Assembly (NCBI RefSeq): GCF_009002475.1
Contig: NZ_AP019860.1
Span: 372,001-436,000, forward strand
DNA: 64,000 bases
Direction: 5' to 3'
DNA from: Candidatus Uabimicrobium amorphum
GTDB lineage: Bacteria > Planctomycetota > Uabimicrobiia > Uabimicrobiales > Uabimicrobiaceae
The translations under genes were made by a program, and so were the position numbers. Positions 45,774 to 54,463 of the stretch are shown here, piece after piece; positions within the stretch are counted from its first letter, which is position 1; the number at the start of each line of letters is the position of its first letter. A model generated the notes under the pieces. It was given only the letters and a program-made list of their open reading frames with translations. It made no database searches and had not been told where the DNA came from.

Positions 45774-46502
45774 TCATTTGATATTTTTCTTTGGAAAAGG
45801 CAACAACATCGATACCTCTTTCTGGTACTCGCTGTAGTCTTTTCCAAAGTGACATACCAAATCCCTTTCCTCAAACCAGACTCCTATGACGATGTACAAC
45901 GTAGTGCCAATGGCAAAAATCAAATGCCCAACCGTCATGGTCGGCGCTGCCCAAAAAGCAATAAAAAATCCCAGCATAATGGGATGACGTACCACACGAT
46001 ACAAAGCAGGCTTTTTAAAGCCATGAGCGCGCACATTTTTATTCTTTAAATGAAAAAAGATCTGCTTTAGACCAAATAATTCGAAATGGTCGATCATGCA
46101 TGATGAGGAAAGTGTGATTAACCATCCCACAGCGCATAAGCCAAAGACGGCACTTCGTACCATTGCATTTTCGATATGCCAAACAATGCCAAGCATTGGT
46201 CGCCACTGCCAAAAAAGAATGATAAGTACGACACTCGACAACAGCACATAAGTGCTTCGTTCCGCAGCTTTAGGGATATATTTCGTCCACCACCGCTTAA
46301 AACCTGGCCGCGCCATAACACTGTGCTGTAAAGCAAATAAACTCAGTAGAGCAATATTTACCGTGAGTGATTGGAAGAAAGAGCCCACGACACCACCATT
46401 TATGTCTTTCGGTACGATAAAGTTTCCCGTAAAGCCAACAGCATAAAGAAATGTCACAAAAAAGATGAGATAGCAAATTATTCCATAAATAAACGTAACC
46501 AT
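45774..46502 (-). CDS. mddA: Methanethiol S-methyltransferase (MddA type)
   Basis: This 242-residue membrane enzyme would methylate methanethiol to dimethyl sulfide using S-adenosylmethionine. Family blocks are QHSVMARPGFKRWWTKYIP (about 60-78), ERSTYVLLSS, WRPMLGIVWHI, then DHFELFGLKQIF (about 138), YRVVRHPIMLGF (about 169), and EERDLVCHFGKDYSEYQ (about 212). Five to six membrane helices are seen. The same fold includes isoprenylcysteine methyltransferases and NnrU, but the QHSVMARP and DHFELFGL blocks fit MddA best. No strong ribosome site is visible. It is downstream of the cyclase gene, with microsatellite DNA between them. Confidence 0.9.
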   Translation of the reverse strand: MVTFIYGIICYLIFFVTFLYAVGFTGNFIVPKDINGGVVGSFFQSLTVNIALLSLFALQHSVMARPGFKRWWTKYIPKAAERSTYVLLSSVVLIILFWQWRPMLGIVWHIENAMVRSAVFGLCAVGWLITLSSSCMIDHFELFGLKQIFFHLKNKNVRAHGFKKPALYRVVRHPIMLGFFIAFWAAPTMTVGHLIFAIGTTLYIVIGVWFEERDLVCHFGKDYSEYQKEVSMLLPFPKKNIK

Positions 46503-46531
46503 AATACCCTAACAGTTGTAATTGTGAACGT

Positions 46532-46582
46532 AGTCGTGACCGTGACCGTGACCGTAGTACCGTAGTCGTGACCGTGACCGTT
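46532..46582. repeat. GTGACC-type hexameric microsatellite (copy 1)
   Basis: Units GTGACC, with a few variants (GTAGTACC), repeat between the mddA start (46502) and the cyclase stop codon (46581-46583). The first run holds three units and the second two. The same unit class occurs at 60701-60775. Confidence 0.9.
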
Positions 46583-48323
46583 ACTCCCTATCATGAGAAA
46601 CTTTTGTGAGTATCTCATAAATCGCCACAGGATGTTTTTTTCCTTTTACCGTTACTTTGTCAAGAAAACGATGTGGGATTTCCCCTTCTATAAATTCTAA
46701 AGTGACATCTGTGGTGATAATTCCCGCATTGTATTTTTTCGTCAAATCTTCTAAACGCGAAGCAGTATTTACGGCATCGGCAATTACTGTACAATCCATG
46801 CGTTCCGATTCACCTATAATACCTAGCATTAGTGTTCCGGTATGAATTCCCACACCTATTTTCAGAGGGTACTTTGGTTTTGCTTCATTATTGTATTCGT
46901 CGATTTTTTCGATCATTTCTCTTGCGGCTTGTAAGGCATATATCGGTTCACCAGGGAAGATCGCCATGATTGCGTCACCGATATACTTATCGACAAATCC
47001 GTTGTACTTGCGGATGATAGGAACTATTTTTTGTAGGTACGAATTGATGAAGTTAAAATTTTCTTGCGGTGTCATATTTTCGCAAAGTGAGGTGAAAGAG
47101 CGTATGTCGGAAAACAGTACGGTTGTTTTCATTTCGATCTGATCACCTAATGCTACTTCGGTAATATTCTCATATCCCAAGAGTTCCATGAACTTCCAAG
47201 GAACAAAACGACTACATGCCTTGTTTATTTTTTCCAATTGCAGATGAGTGTAGTAGAAACGTCTTTCTAAAATAATGGCAATACTCATCATAAATACAAA
47301 CATTCCCCAGTGAACGATTGGTTTTGACCATGTAATCATTTTCAATTTACCAAGTACATCGTATGTCGCAAACGAAATCAAAATGATTAGACCACCAATA
47401 AAAATCTTGGCGTTGTTATTTCCTTGAATAACAGCACGAAAGGAAACGAAAAACACCAAACCCGCACTAAAAAGAAATAAACAATGGAATCCTATCAGGC
47501 TTGTTGGCCACCATAGAGGGTCAAAGATGGCATAAATCAAGCAAAAACTTAGATAGCAAGTATGCAATTTAATCGATGTGGCAATAAGTTGTCTTGGACC
47601 TGCGCCAAAAATTTGCATAAAAAAACAACAAAAGAAAATGGGCAACGAGTACAAACTTATGTATTCAATATACAACCACCATAAATCAGAAACAGGGTAA
47701 AAACTTTTAATTTGCAACCAGCATATTGTGTACGCTCCCAGTGCCAGAGAAAAACTTCCGAGATAGATGAGAATCGTTTGCGTTTTGCGGTGAAAAAAAA
47801 GTAGTAGTGAAAAAATACCTAAAAAAATATAAATACTACCCAAAATAAGACGTCCAGACTCTTCTTTTATTGTTTCAATATAGTATTTATCCGTTTCTGT
47901 GATAAATATGTCCTCAGTTATTCCAATTTCGCTTAGTGAAGAACGAATGCACAAATAGACGTATTCGTTTTGTGTTATGTCTGTCGAAATTTTATGTAGA
48001 TCTCCATAGGAGAAAAATTGTTGTGAGGAGTAAAAATCACCATGTTGATAGATAACTTGTTGATGATCCATCACCGTAAAGTGATGATAAATCGATGGTA
48101 TGCAAAGCGCGGGCTTTGTGTAAGAGTGCTGAGGGATTTGAAATCTGACCCACAAATACTTATCTGAGGTATTGTGAAATAATGGAATATTCTCTGTGAT
48201 TTTCCATTCCGTAGAGATTTGCGTAAAATTATTTGTATCTTGCCATTGATACTGATAATTTTTGATAAAAGTTTGTGAGTAAAGATTTACCAAGAAAACA
48301 AGAGCGAATAGTATACTTCTCAT
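46581..48323 (-). CDS. Adenylate/guanylate cyclase with 7TMR-DISM sensor region
   Basis: This 580-residue protein has a signal peptide (about 1-17), a beta-rich extracytoplasmic 7TMR-DISM-like sensor domain (about 20-160) and seven membrane helices (about 160-375). The class III cyclase domain (about 395-575) has FSDIRSFTSLCENM with the metal-binding Asp, KYIGDAIMAIFPG (second metal Asp), and a later AVNTASRLEDLTKKYNAG stretch. These metal sites are intact, so it should be active. Whether it makes cAMP or cGMP is not clear. It may feed the CNBD-GNAT protein at 27881-29455, but other effectors are likely elsewhere. Confidence 0.93.
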   Translation of the reverse strand: MRSILFALVFLVNLYSQTFIKNYQYQWQDTNNFTQISTEWKITENIPLFHNTSDKYLWVRFQIPQHSYTKPALCIPSIYHHFTVMDHQQVIYQHGDFYSSQQFFSYGDLHKISTDITQNEYVYLCIRSSLSEIGITEDIFITETDKYYIETIKEESGRLILGSIYIFLGIFSLLLFFHRKTQTILIYLGSFSLALGAYTICWLQIKSFYPVSDLWWLYIEYISLYSLPIFFCCFFMQIFGAGPRQLIATSIKLHTCYLSFCLIYAIFDPLWWPTSLIGFHCLFLFSAGLVFFVSFRAVIQGNNNAKIFIGGLIILISFATYDVLGKLKMITWSKPIVHWGMFVFMMSIAIILERRFYYTHLQLEKINKACSRFVPWKFMELLGYENITEVALGDQIEMKTTVLFSDIRSFTSLCENMTPQENFNFINSYLQKIVPIIRKYNGFVDKYIGDAIMAIFPGEPIYALQAAREMIEKIDEYNNEAKPKYPLKIGVGIHTGTLMLGIIGESERMDCTVIADAVNTASRLEDLTKKYNAGIITTDVTLEFIEGEIPHRFLDKVTVKGKKHPVAIYEILTKVSHDRE

Positions 48324-48574
48324 CGTAATCTCCGTTACTCAGGAATTTTGAACAGTTATAGACGATTGCAACATGGATTGGTAGAATAATATACATTCCT
48401 TATATCACAATCGCTATTTATTTAGTAATTTTTTATGGAAGTTTCTAAAAAATATAGGATATTTTAGAAGAGTACCACCACCTATGAAAAAATAAACTTG
48501 GAAACGCGTATTTACAACTTCGCAGAAAAAGAGACAATGGTTTTTTTGAATGGTGGAAACCAAAGGAGTAAGTG

Positions 48575-51487
48575 GTGAAAATTGATGATGCAGAACTAGC
48601 CAAAAGAGCATTGACTTTCAGTTATATAGAAGGCAACGAACTCGCGAGATGTCTAAAAATACAGAATAATATGCGCCAAATAGGCAAAGATGTTACTCTT
48701 GCGCAAATTTTTATCCGCGAAGGATGCTTGAGTAAAAAAGATATTGAAAGCATTATTGAACTGCGCTTTGCACGGTACAACATTCTCAAAGAACTTGGTA
48801 AAGGTGGTATGGGCAAAGTGTATCAAGTGTACGACCCTAATCTCAATAGAACCATCGCCATTAAAATTCTCAAAAGTGACTTTGGAGAAGTCGGTGTCAA
48901 ACGCTTTAAAAAAGAAGCAAAGGCAACGGCACTTATGGCCCACCCCAATATCGTGAGTGTTTTTGACATTGGTTGCGAAAATGGGCAACATTACTTCACT
49001 ATGGAATATATTAGTGGGCCAACACTTGAAAATTTGAGCAAAAGCAATCGGCTAAGTTGGAATAAAATTGCCACGATTATGATGAAAGTAAGCGAAGCAA
49101 TACACTATGCTCATGGTAAAGGAATTATCCATCGCGATTTAAAACCCGCCAATATAATCATGGAGAACGAAGAGCCCAAAGTCATGGATTTTGGACTTGC
49201 TAAAGTTCTTTCGGAAAATAATGAACTTTCCAAAAGTGGCCAAGTCATGGGTACGGTGTTTTACATGTCCCCAGAACAAGCCCGTGGAGAGACACGCGAA
49301 ATAGACGCGCGCAGTGATGTGTACTCTATGGGGGCTATATTATATGAGCTTTTAACCGGACGTCCTCCCTTTACCGCCAATTCATTTTCTGAGCTCATTT
49401 CTCAAGTTGTCGGACGCGAACCACAGCCACCACGTACCATAAAAAAGCTCATTCCTAAAAATTTAGAAAATATTTGTTTGAAGGCATTGGAAAAAAATCC
49501 CGAAGATCGTTACCAAAGCGCTGCCTCTTTAGCGGATGACTTGTTGCAATATCTAGAAGGGAAAAGCGTTGTTGCCACACAAAAGACATGGATTGATCGC
49601 TTCATTAAAAAGGTCCAAGGTAGCAAAACCGCGGGTGTGGGGTTGAGTATTTTATGCATCATATTGTTCATATTTAGTGTCATGTGGGTTGTTTTCGAAG
49701 TACAAGAAAAAGATCGCGAAAAATTGTATACCTATAAAAAAAATCAAGAACTACAGATCAAAATTTCCAAAGAATTAAAACAAATCCAGCCTTTTATCAA
49801 CCGCATGCGCGAAAGTGACGCGCAAATTACGCTGTTTTCCCAGTATCGACAAAATTTATTCATTCTTGAAAAATTACTGCTTTTGGACCCGGAACACATT
49901 CAGGTAAAACAAAGTCTGTACCTTCTCGAAAAACGCCTTGGTTTTCTCGCTTTGCAACAGGATAACTTTTTTCTCGCGGAGCTATCTTTTGAAAGGTGTA
50001 AAAGTCTCGACCATGAAAATGGAACGCGATTGTTGGAACAACTACAAAATACCTACCATCAACGTTTTGCTGCACAGGAAAAAAAAATAACAAAAATCAT
50101 GCAAGACTTGCAAAATGCATCAGAAGAGTTGTGGGAAGACTATGTGGTACAAATACTACGTATGAAAAATTCGTTTATTTGCGAAAAACTTTTTGAATAT
50201 TTCCAGGCAAAAGACCTATTGCAAAGAGTGATGGCCATCGAAGTTTTGGGGAGACTTCGCGATCCCAACTTGATATTTGCTGGTAAAGAGTTGGTCACTA
50301 TTTTTGTTGATAGACTTTCCGCGATCAATGTACGTACCAACATGCGCGAAGCAGAAGCGATTATCTGGGCGCTAGGAAGGCTAAAAGATATTCGCGCCAA
50401 CGATGCCATTTTCGATGTACTCCACGATATGGAATACGATTCTTTTTTTTATAAGCGTACGAACTTACCTTTTAGTTGGATTCCAATGCCACTACGCGAA
50501 ACAAATATGGTATTGTCTTCTGAAGAATGGGACCGTCGTGGCTCAATGCATTTTTTCAAAGGTAACCTTCGCGAAGCTTTGAGTCACTTCACCGAGGCAA
50601 TCTATATTGATCCACAAAACGCCAAAGCATATAACCACCGCGGGGTAACTTATGCAATGCTACGTCAACCTCAAATGGCATATAGGGATTACAATGCAGC
50701 CATACAAGCCGATCCCGAGAATACCAAAGCCTACAGTAATCGCGCTCTTCTTCTAATTACCAGCGGAAAAGCACAGCAAGGGGTCATGGAATTAACAAAA
50801 TTAATAGATCGCGATATGAATGATCCAAAGGGATACTTAAACCGCGGGACCGCTCTTATGATGCTCGGGCGTGTGGAAGAAGCGATACGCGATTTCAAAA
50901 TGTCTTTGCAGCTTGAACCAAATGAAGCTATGCCACATAATAACTTAGGTGCTTGTTATATGAATATGAAACCACGGCGAACAACACAAGCAATTGTGGC
51001 CTTTACCAAAGCCATTGCCTTAGATCCATTTTCGCTCGATTCCTACAGCAATAGAGCGCTCGCTTACAGAATTGAAAAAAATTATGACGCCGCCATAAAT
51101 GACATGGGACACCTGATACGCATTCAGCCACGTTATGCCAAATACTATGATTTGCGTGGATCTATAAAAAAAGACAAGAAAGATTTCACTGGGGCAATAG
51201 AAGACTATACTCAGGCGATATTCTTGACTCCTCAAGTACCTTTTTTTTATTTGAAACGTGGTAAAATTTACACGCTGATGAACGAGTACGCCTCTGCAGA
51301 AGAAGATTTCTCACAGGCAATTGCCCTGGAGCCAGAAATGTTTGAAGCATACTATGAGAGAGGCAAAGTACACATAAAAAACAAAGAGTATGGCAAAGCA
51401 CGTGTTGACTTTTCATACGTACTACAACTGAATCCACGCTTTAAGGAAGCAAACAAAATCAAGAAGTTTTTGTATCGTCAAAAATAA
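48575..51487 (+). CDS. Membrane Ser/Thr protein kinase with TPR tail
   Basis: The protein has 970 residues. It starts at a GTG (48575) with AAAGGAG six bases upstream; another GTG lies immediately before. An N-terminal 65-residue helical part with LAQIFIREGCLSKKDIE is a common kinase lead-in. The kinase domain (about 68-330) is complete: LGKGGMGKVY (74-83), IAIKIL, HRDLKPANII (187-196), DFG (206-208), SPEQ. A membrane helix (about 353-375) follows, then a helical part that includes HEAT-like sequence (EVLGRLRDPNLI), and at least eight TPRs (about 645-965). TPRs suggest binding of other proteins outside the membrane or in the cytoplasm. The next gene starts 11 bases on and is probably a partner. 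Confidence 0.95.
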   Translation: MKIDDAELAKRALTFSYIEGNELARCLKIQNNMRQIGKDVTLAQIFIREGCLSKKDIESIIELRFARYNILKELGKGGMGKVYQVYDPNLNRTIAIKILKSDFGEVGVKRFKKEAKATALMAHPNIVSVFDIGCENGQHYFTMEYISGPTLENLSKSNRLSWNKIATIMMKVSEAIHYAHGKGIIHRDLKPANIIMENEEPKVMDFGLAKVLSENNELSKSGQVMGTVFYMSPEQARGETREIDARSDVYSMGAILYELLTGRPPFTANSFSELISQVVGREPQPPRTIKKLIPKNLENICLKALEKNPEDRYQSAASLADDLLQYLEGKSVVATQKTWIDRFIKKVQGSKTAGVGLSILCIILFIFSVMWVVFEVQEKDREKLYTYKKNQELQIKISKELKQIQPFINRMRESDAQITLFSQYRQNLFILEKLLLLDPEHIQVKQSLYLLEKRLGFLALQQDNFFLAELSFERCKSLDHENGTRLLEQLQNTYHQRFAAQEKKITKIMQDLQNASEELWEDYVVQILRMKNSFICEKLFEYFQAKDLLQRVMAIEVLGRLRDPNLIFAGKELVTIFVDRLSAINVRTNMREAEAIIWALGRLKDIRANDAIFDVLHDMEYDSFFYKRTNLPFSWIPMPLRETNMVLSSEEWDRRGSMHFFKGNLREALSHFTEAIYIDPQNAKAYNHRGVTYAMLRQPQMAYRDYNAAIQADPENTKAYSNRALLLITSGKAQQGVMELTKLIDRDMNDPKGYLNRGTALMMLGRVEEAIRDFKMSLQLEPNEAMPHNNLGACYMNMKPRRTTQAIVAFTKAIALDPFSLDSYSNRALAYRIEKNYDAAINDMGHLIRIQPRYAKYYDLRGSIKKDKKDFTGAIEDYTQAIFLTPQVPFFYLKRGKIYTLMNEYASAEEDFSQAIALEPEMFEAYYERGKVHIKNKEYGKARVDFSYVLQLNPRFKEANKIKKFLYRQK

Positions 51488-51497
51488 GGAGTTTGTG

Positions 51498-52037
51498 GTG
51501 AAAAAACGAAAATTTGCTTTAGAAAGACCCAAAGAATATCAAGAAAATACCTATATCGGAACCCTTGGCGAATTGCAACGGGCTGTACAAGAGGAAGAAC
51601 AAGTGGGTATGGAGGCCGATCTTCAAGAAAATATACCACCAAAACCGCAGAGTCAAGAGGTGTTGCGAAAAAATATCGATAGTACGCCACAGCATCGAAG
51701 TATACCGGTGACAGGTAAAAGAGTTCTTCCCAGAATAGGACGTAAAGGAACACGTAAAGTCGACCCAATGCATATAGCCATTCGCTCGGAAAAAAAACCT
51801 GTTCCTTCAAAAAAAGAAAAGCACAAAAAACACGGCTTGGTGTGGTTTGTTGTTTTTTTACTACTTGCAAGTACGTATGTTCTCAGTTTTGAAGTGGTCA
51901 AATATTCTTTTCCCAGTGCAAAAAATACTATAGAAACCATTTACTATCCCGTGAGTAAGATCAATAAGCACATAACTATTTTACCTACAATACAAAAATC
52001 AACTTTGACACTTTACAAAAAAATATTGGGAAAGTAG
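51498..52037 (+). CDS. Hypothetical single-pass membrane protein, partner of the TPR kinase
   Basis: This 179-residue protein starts at a GTG (51498) with AAGGAG upstream; as in the kinase gene, another GTG lies just before. The basic N-terminal half (about 1-110) has no fold that I recognise. A membrane helix (about 112-130: GLVWFVVFLLLASTYVLSF) follows, then a short Lys/Thr/Ile-rich tail. Basic Ser/Thr-rich cytoplasmic tails next to a kinase are often its substrates, which is inference. It is followed by a terminator. Confidence 0.75.
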   Translation: MKKRKFALERPKEYQENTYIGTLGELQRAVQEEEQVGMEADLQENIPPKPQSQEVLRKNIDSTPQHRSIPVTGKRVLPRIGRKGTRKVDPMHIAIRSEKKPVPSKKEKHKKHGLVWFVVFLLLASTYVLSFEVVKYSFPSAKNTIETIYYPVSKINKHITILPTIQKSTLTLYKKILGK

Positions 52038-52056
52038 ATGGATGAAAAAACAATTC

Positions 52057-52080
52057 CGTTCCCGAAACCGTTCGGGAACG
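52057..52080 (+). terminator. Terminator after the TPR-kinase operon
   Basis: A 10-bp perfect stem CGTTCCCGAA/TTCGGGAACG with a 4-base loop is followed by ACTCTTTCT. It lies 20 bases past the stop codon. Confidence 0.8.
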
Positions 52081-52103
52081 ACTCTTTCTAATCGCATAAG
52101 TCA

Positions 52104-52832
52104 CTATGAATATTCAATATCTGGATAGAGAACTTTGAGTACAAACCATGAAAGATATTTGGCGATATGGAAATTATAAACCGATAAAGCGATCATAAGT
52201 CCAATCAGTGAATTGATCGGCGTCCAGGCCACCACTTGATATCTTCGCGCCATATCTTCCGACATGAATAATTTAATAATAGAGCTGCCATCCAGAGGTG
52301 GAACGGGTATTAAGTTAAAAATAAACAACAATACATTCAATGAAAAAAAGATACTCAGGGTAGTGGCAACACCAATCATAATATGGCTGTCCTCGGCAAC
52401 GGGGGAAGTAAATTGTGTAAGTCCTATCAACCCGCCACTCACACGTTGAGGATGTGTTAACCATCCATCATGTAAACCAAACATAATAATCGTGTATGCT
52501 GATATTGCCAAAAAGAGATTGGCCAGAGGACCTGCTAGTGCCATTAGAGCGCTGCGTTTCGGATAACGATCTGCCCACGCGACATTGTAAGGTGCACTTG
52601 CCCATCCTAGAGGCGCGCCACCTAAAAAATAACAAATAATGGGGACAGCCACCAGTCCGACAGGTTCACGTTCAATATGTGGCATAGGGTTAAGAGAAAC
52701 TTGACCACCGTAGTAGGCTGTCAAATCACCAAACTTCATCGCAACGTAAGCATGCGCTGCTTCGTGTAATACAGTCGATACGAGAAGTACAAGATAGCAT
52801 GTAATACCAAAGGCTAGGAAATTCGAATCCAT
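52104..52832 (-). CDS. Site-2 protease family (M50) membrane peptidase
   Basis: This 242-residue multi-pass membrane metalloprotease has the zinc motif HEAAHAYVAMKFGD (about 23-36; HExxH core) and the second metal motif NLIPVPPLDGSSI (about 185; NxxPxxPLDG). Five or six helices are visible. Site-2 proteases cut within the membrane, often to release anti-sigma factors or similar. No such partner is next to it. It is a compact S2P with no PDZ domain. The ATG follows GAAGGGAATGC. Confidence 0.93.
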   Translation of the reverse strand: MDSNFLAFGITCYLVLLVSTVLHEAAHAYVAMKFGDLTAYYGGQVSLNPMPHIEREPVGLVAVPIICYFLGGAPLGWASAPYNVAWADRYPKRSALMALAGPLANLFLAISAYTIIMFGLHDGWLTHPQRVSGGLIGLTQFTSPVAEDSHIMIGVATTLSIFFSLNVLLFIFNLIPVPPLDGSSIIKLFMSEDMARRYQVVAWTPINSLIGLMIALSVYNFHIAKYLSWFVLKVLYPDIEYS

Positions 52833-52858
52833 TTTGCATTCCCTTCACAGGCGAAGAA

Positions 52859-52885
52859 ATACTCTCATGTAAAACATGAGAGTAT
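52859..52885. terminator. Terminator hairpin between M50 and oxygenase genes
   Basis: A 12-bp perfect stem ATACTCTCATGT/ACATGAGAGTAT with an AAA loop ends the upstream minus-strand oxygenase gene. Confidence 0.8.
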
Positions 52886-52895
52886 AACAAAAAAT

Positions 52896-53837
52896 TTATA
52901 CTTTTAGACCATTTTCTACCAGTCTTTGATGTAAAAATTCACCTGCTGTGATATCTGAATAGAGTTTGGGGTGCTGTTTGTCAACACAACTTTCTAGACT
53001 AGCTAAATTGACGTCTGGTCTAGGGTGCATAAAAAAAGGAATGGAATAACGCGGTTGGTGCATTTTTTCAGGAGAGGGGTTGACAACGCGATGAACTGTT
53101 GATTTGAGGCGGTTGTTTGTCAGACGCGATAACATATCACCCACATTAATCACAATGCTCTCAGGATCTGGTTTAACATCGATCCACTTGCCATCAAGTC
53201 TTTTCACTTGGAGTCCTTCTGCACTTGCCGACATGAGAACCGTAATGAAGTTTATGTCGCAATGTTCTGCAGCTCGTACAGCGGAGGAGGGGTAATTTTC
53301 GAGAGGAAAGTAGTGAATAGCGCGTAGAACGCTGTTGCCCAAGGTGACTTTTTCCTTGAGAAAATCTTGAGGAAGATTGAGAAAGAGCGCAAGCGCTTCA
53401 AGAATCGAAAAACCGATGTTTTCAAGTGCTTTGAACGCTTTTATGTTTATTTTGCTAAAATTAGTTATTTCGCTAGGCCAAATATTGGTAGGATACTTGC
53501 GTTCTCTCTCCTGACCAACATGAAAAAATTCTTTTAAATCTGCTTCTTTAAATCCCTTTGCGCGTTCGCGCATTTTTCCGGTGTACCCTCGTTCACCACA
53601 AAGTTTTTCATCGTAGTATTTGTTTTTGACTTCTTCGGGTAAATCAAAAAATTGACGATATATGGCAAATAATTTGTTTATGAGAGGCTCGTCTAAGTTG
53701 TGATTTTTGATCGTAACAAACCCTAATTCTTGATAAGCCTTACCCAAGTTGTAGATAAACTTTTGCTTTTTGCCTTCATCACTACCGAGAAAATCTTGGA
53801 GGTTTAGCGAGGGGATTGTATCGTAACAAGGTTTCAT
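52896..53837 (-). CDS. 2-oxoglutarate/Fe(II) oxygenase, isopenicillin N synthase family
   Basis: This 313-residue protein has the non-heme N-terminal domain (GFVTIKNHNLD) and the double-stranded beta-helix core. The iron ligands are AEHCDINFITVL (His and Asp, about 190) and STVHRVVNP (His, about 245). The 2-oxoglutarate-binding RYSIPFF (R-x-S) follows. The family includes plant and bacterial hydroxylases, desaturases and isopenicillin N synthase; the substrate is unknown. It stands alone with terminators and an AT-rich, repeat-bearing spacer upstream. Confidence 0.93.
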   Translation of the reverse strand: MKPCYDTIPSLNLQDFLGSDEGKKQKFIYNLGKAYQELGFVTIKNHNLDEPLINKLFAIYRQFFDLPEEVKNKYYDEKLCGERGYTGKMRERAKGFKEADLKEFFHVGQERERKYPTNIWPSEITNFSKINIKAFKALENIGFSILEALALFLNLPQDFLKEKVTLGNSVLRAIHYFPLENYPSSAVRAAEHCDINFITVLMSASAEGLQVKRLDGKWIDVKPDPESIVINVGDMLSRLTNNRLKSTVHRVVNPSPEKMHQPRYSIPFFMHPRPDVNLASLESCVDKQHPKLYSDITAGEFLHQRLVENGLKV

Positions 53838-54267
53838 CTTTTTCCCCGATCACATTCACCATGCACAAAATTACTCTGTACATAAATTATACAAAAATAC
53901 AACATACTGCGTTACATTTATCATAATTTTGTTTGTTATCAAGTAAATTTTGTCTTTTTTTAATACTGAATTCGAGATGCAATCGCAGTGTATGTTGCAT
54001 ACTCTAGAAAAACTCTACATCACAACATGCAATTTTTGCCAAAAAAAATTGCAAAAAAATGATATTTTTTTTGCAAAGGCAATCTACTTAAAATGTTTCA
54101 AAACAAGCACTTAATGCAATGAGTTAAAACCATTTAACGTTGTGTTATTGTGCGATGCCCTCCTTGCCGGCTGATCGCCGGCGACCCTCCCTGTGGGAGG
54201 GTTTACGTATAGCACTTCGTAATAGAAAAAACGACACGTTGGTGCGCGATAAATACCATGCTTGGTT

Positions 54268-54315
54268 GACTCGAACCAAAGTTGCGTTTTTTTCAATAGT
54301 TTTTGAACTACGTAA
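54268..54315 (+). repeat. Dispersed repeat, family A (copy 2)
   Basis: These 48 bases are nearly identical to 5044-5090. They are followed directly by two of the hairpins listed for this spacer. Confidence 0.85.
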
Positions 54316-54353
54316 ACTCCCCCGTGGGGAGTAATCGGCGAAGCCGATTGTGG

Positions 54354-54442
54354 GGGCATCGCATACTAGCATATTTACATACGTATAGACCGTTACCAGC
54401 TCTGTGGGCATCGCATACCAGCATATTTGCATATCTATAAAC
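54354..54442 (+). repeat. Tandem pair of a 37-base repeat
   Basis: Units 54354-54390 and 54406-54442, starting GGGCATCGCATAC and ending TATAGAC or TATAAAC, differ at about five sites. A weaker relative lies near 5347-5380 (ATCGCATACTCGCAT). A piece of family A (CAAACCAAAGTTGC) follows at once. Confidence 0.8.
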
Positions 54443-54463
54443 TCAAACCAAAGTTGCAACGCA

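Larger units (their letters stand above)
53838..54463. other. Gene-free spacer with repeats and hairpins
   Basis: This 626-base gap holds no supported gene. The first 300 bases are AT-rich with nothing notable. From 54166 there are four tight hairpins: GCCGGC/GCCGGC (54166-54182), CCCTCCC/GGGAGGG (54185-54201), ACTCCCC/GGGGAGT (54316-54332) and AATCGGC/GCCGATT (54333-54349). Family A repeat copy 2 and a tandem pair follow as separate entries. Confidence 0.7.
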
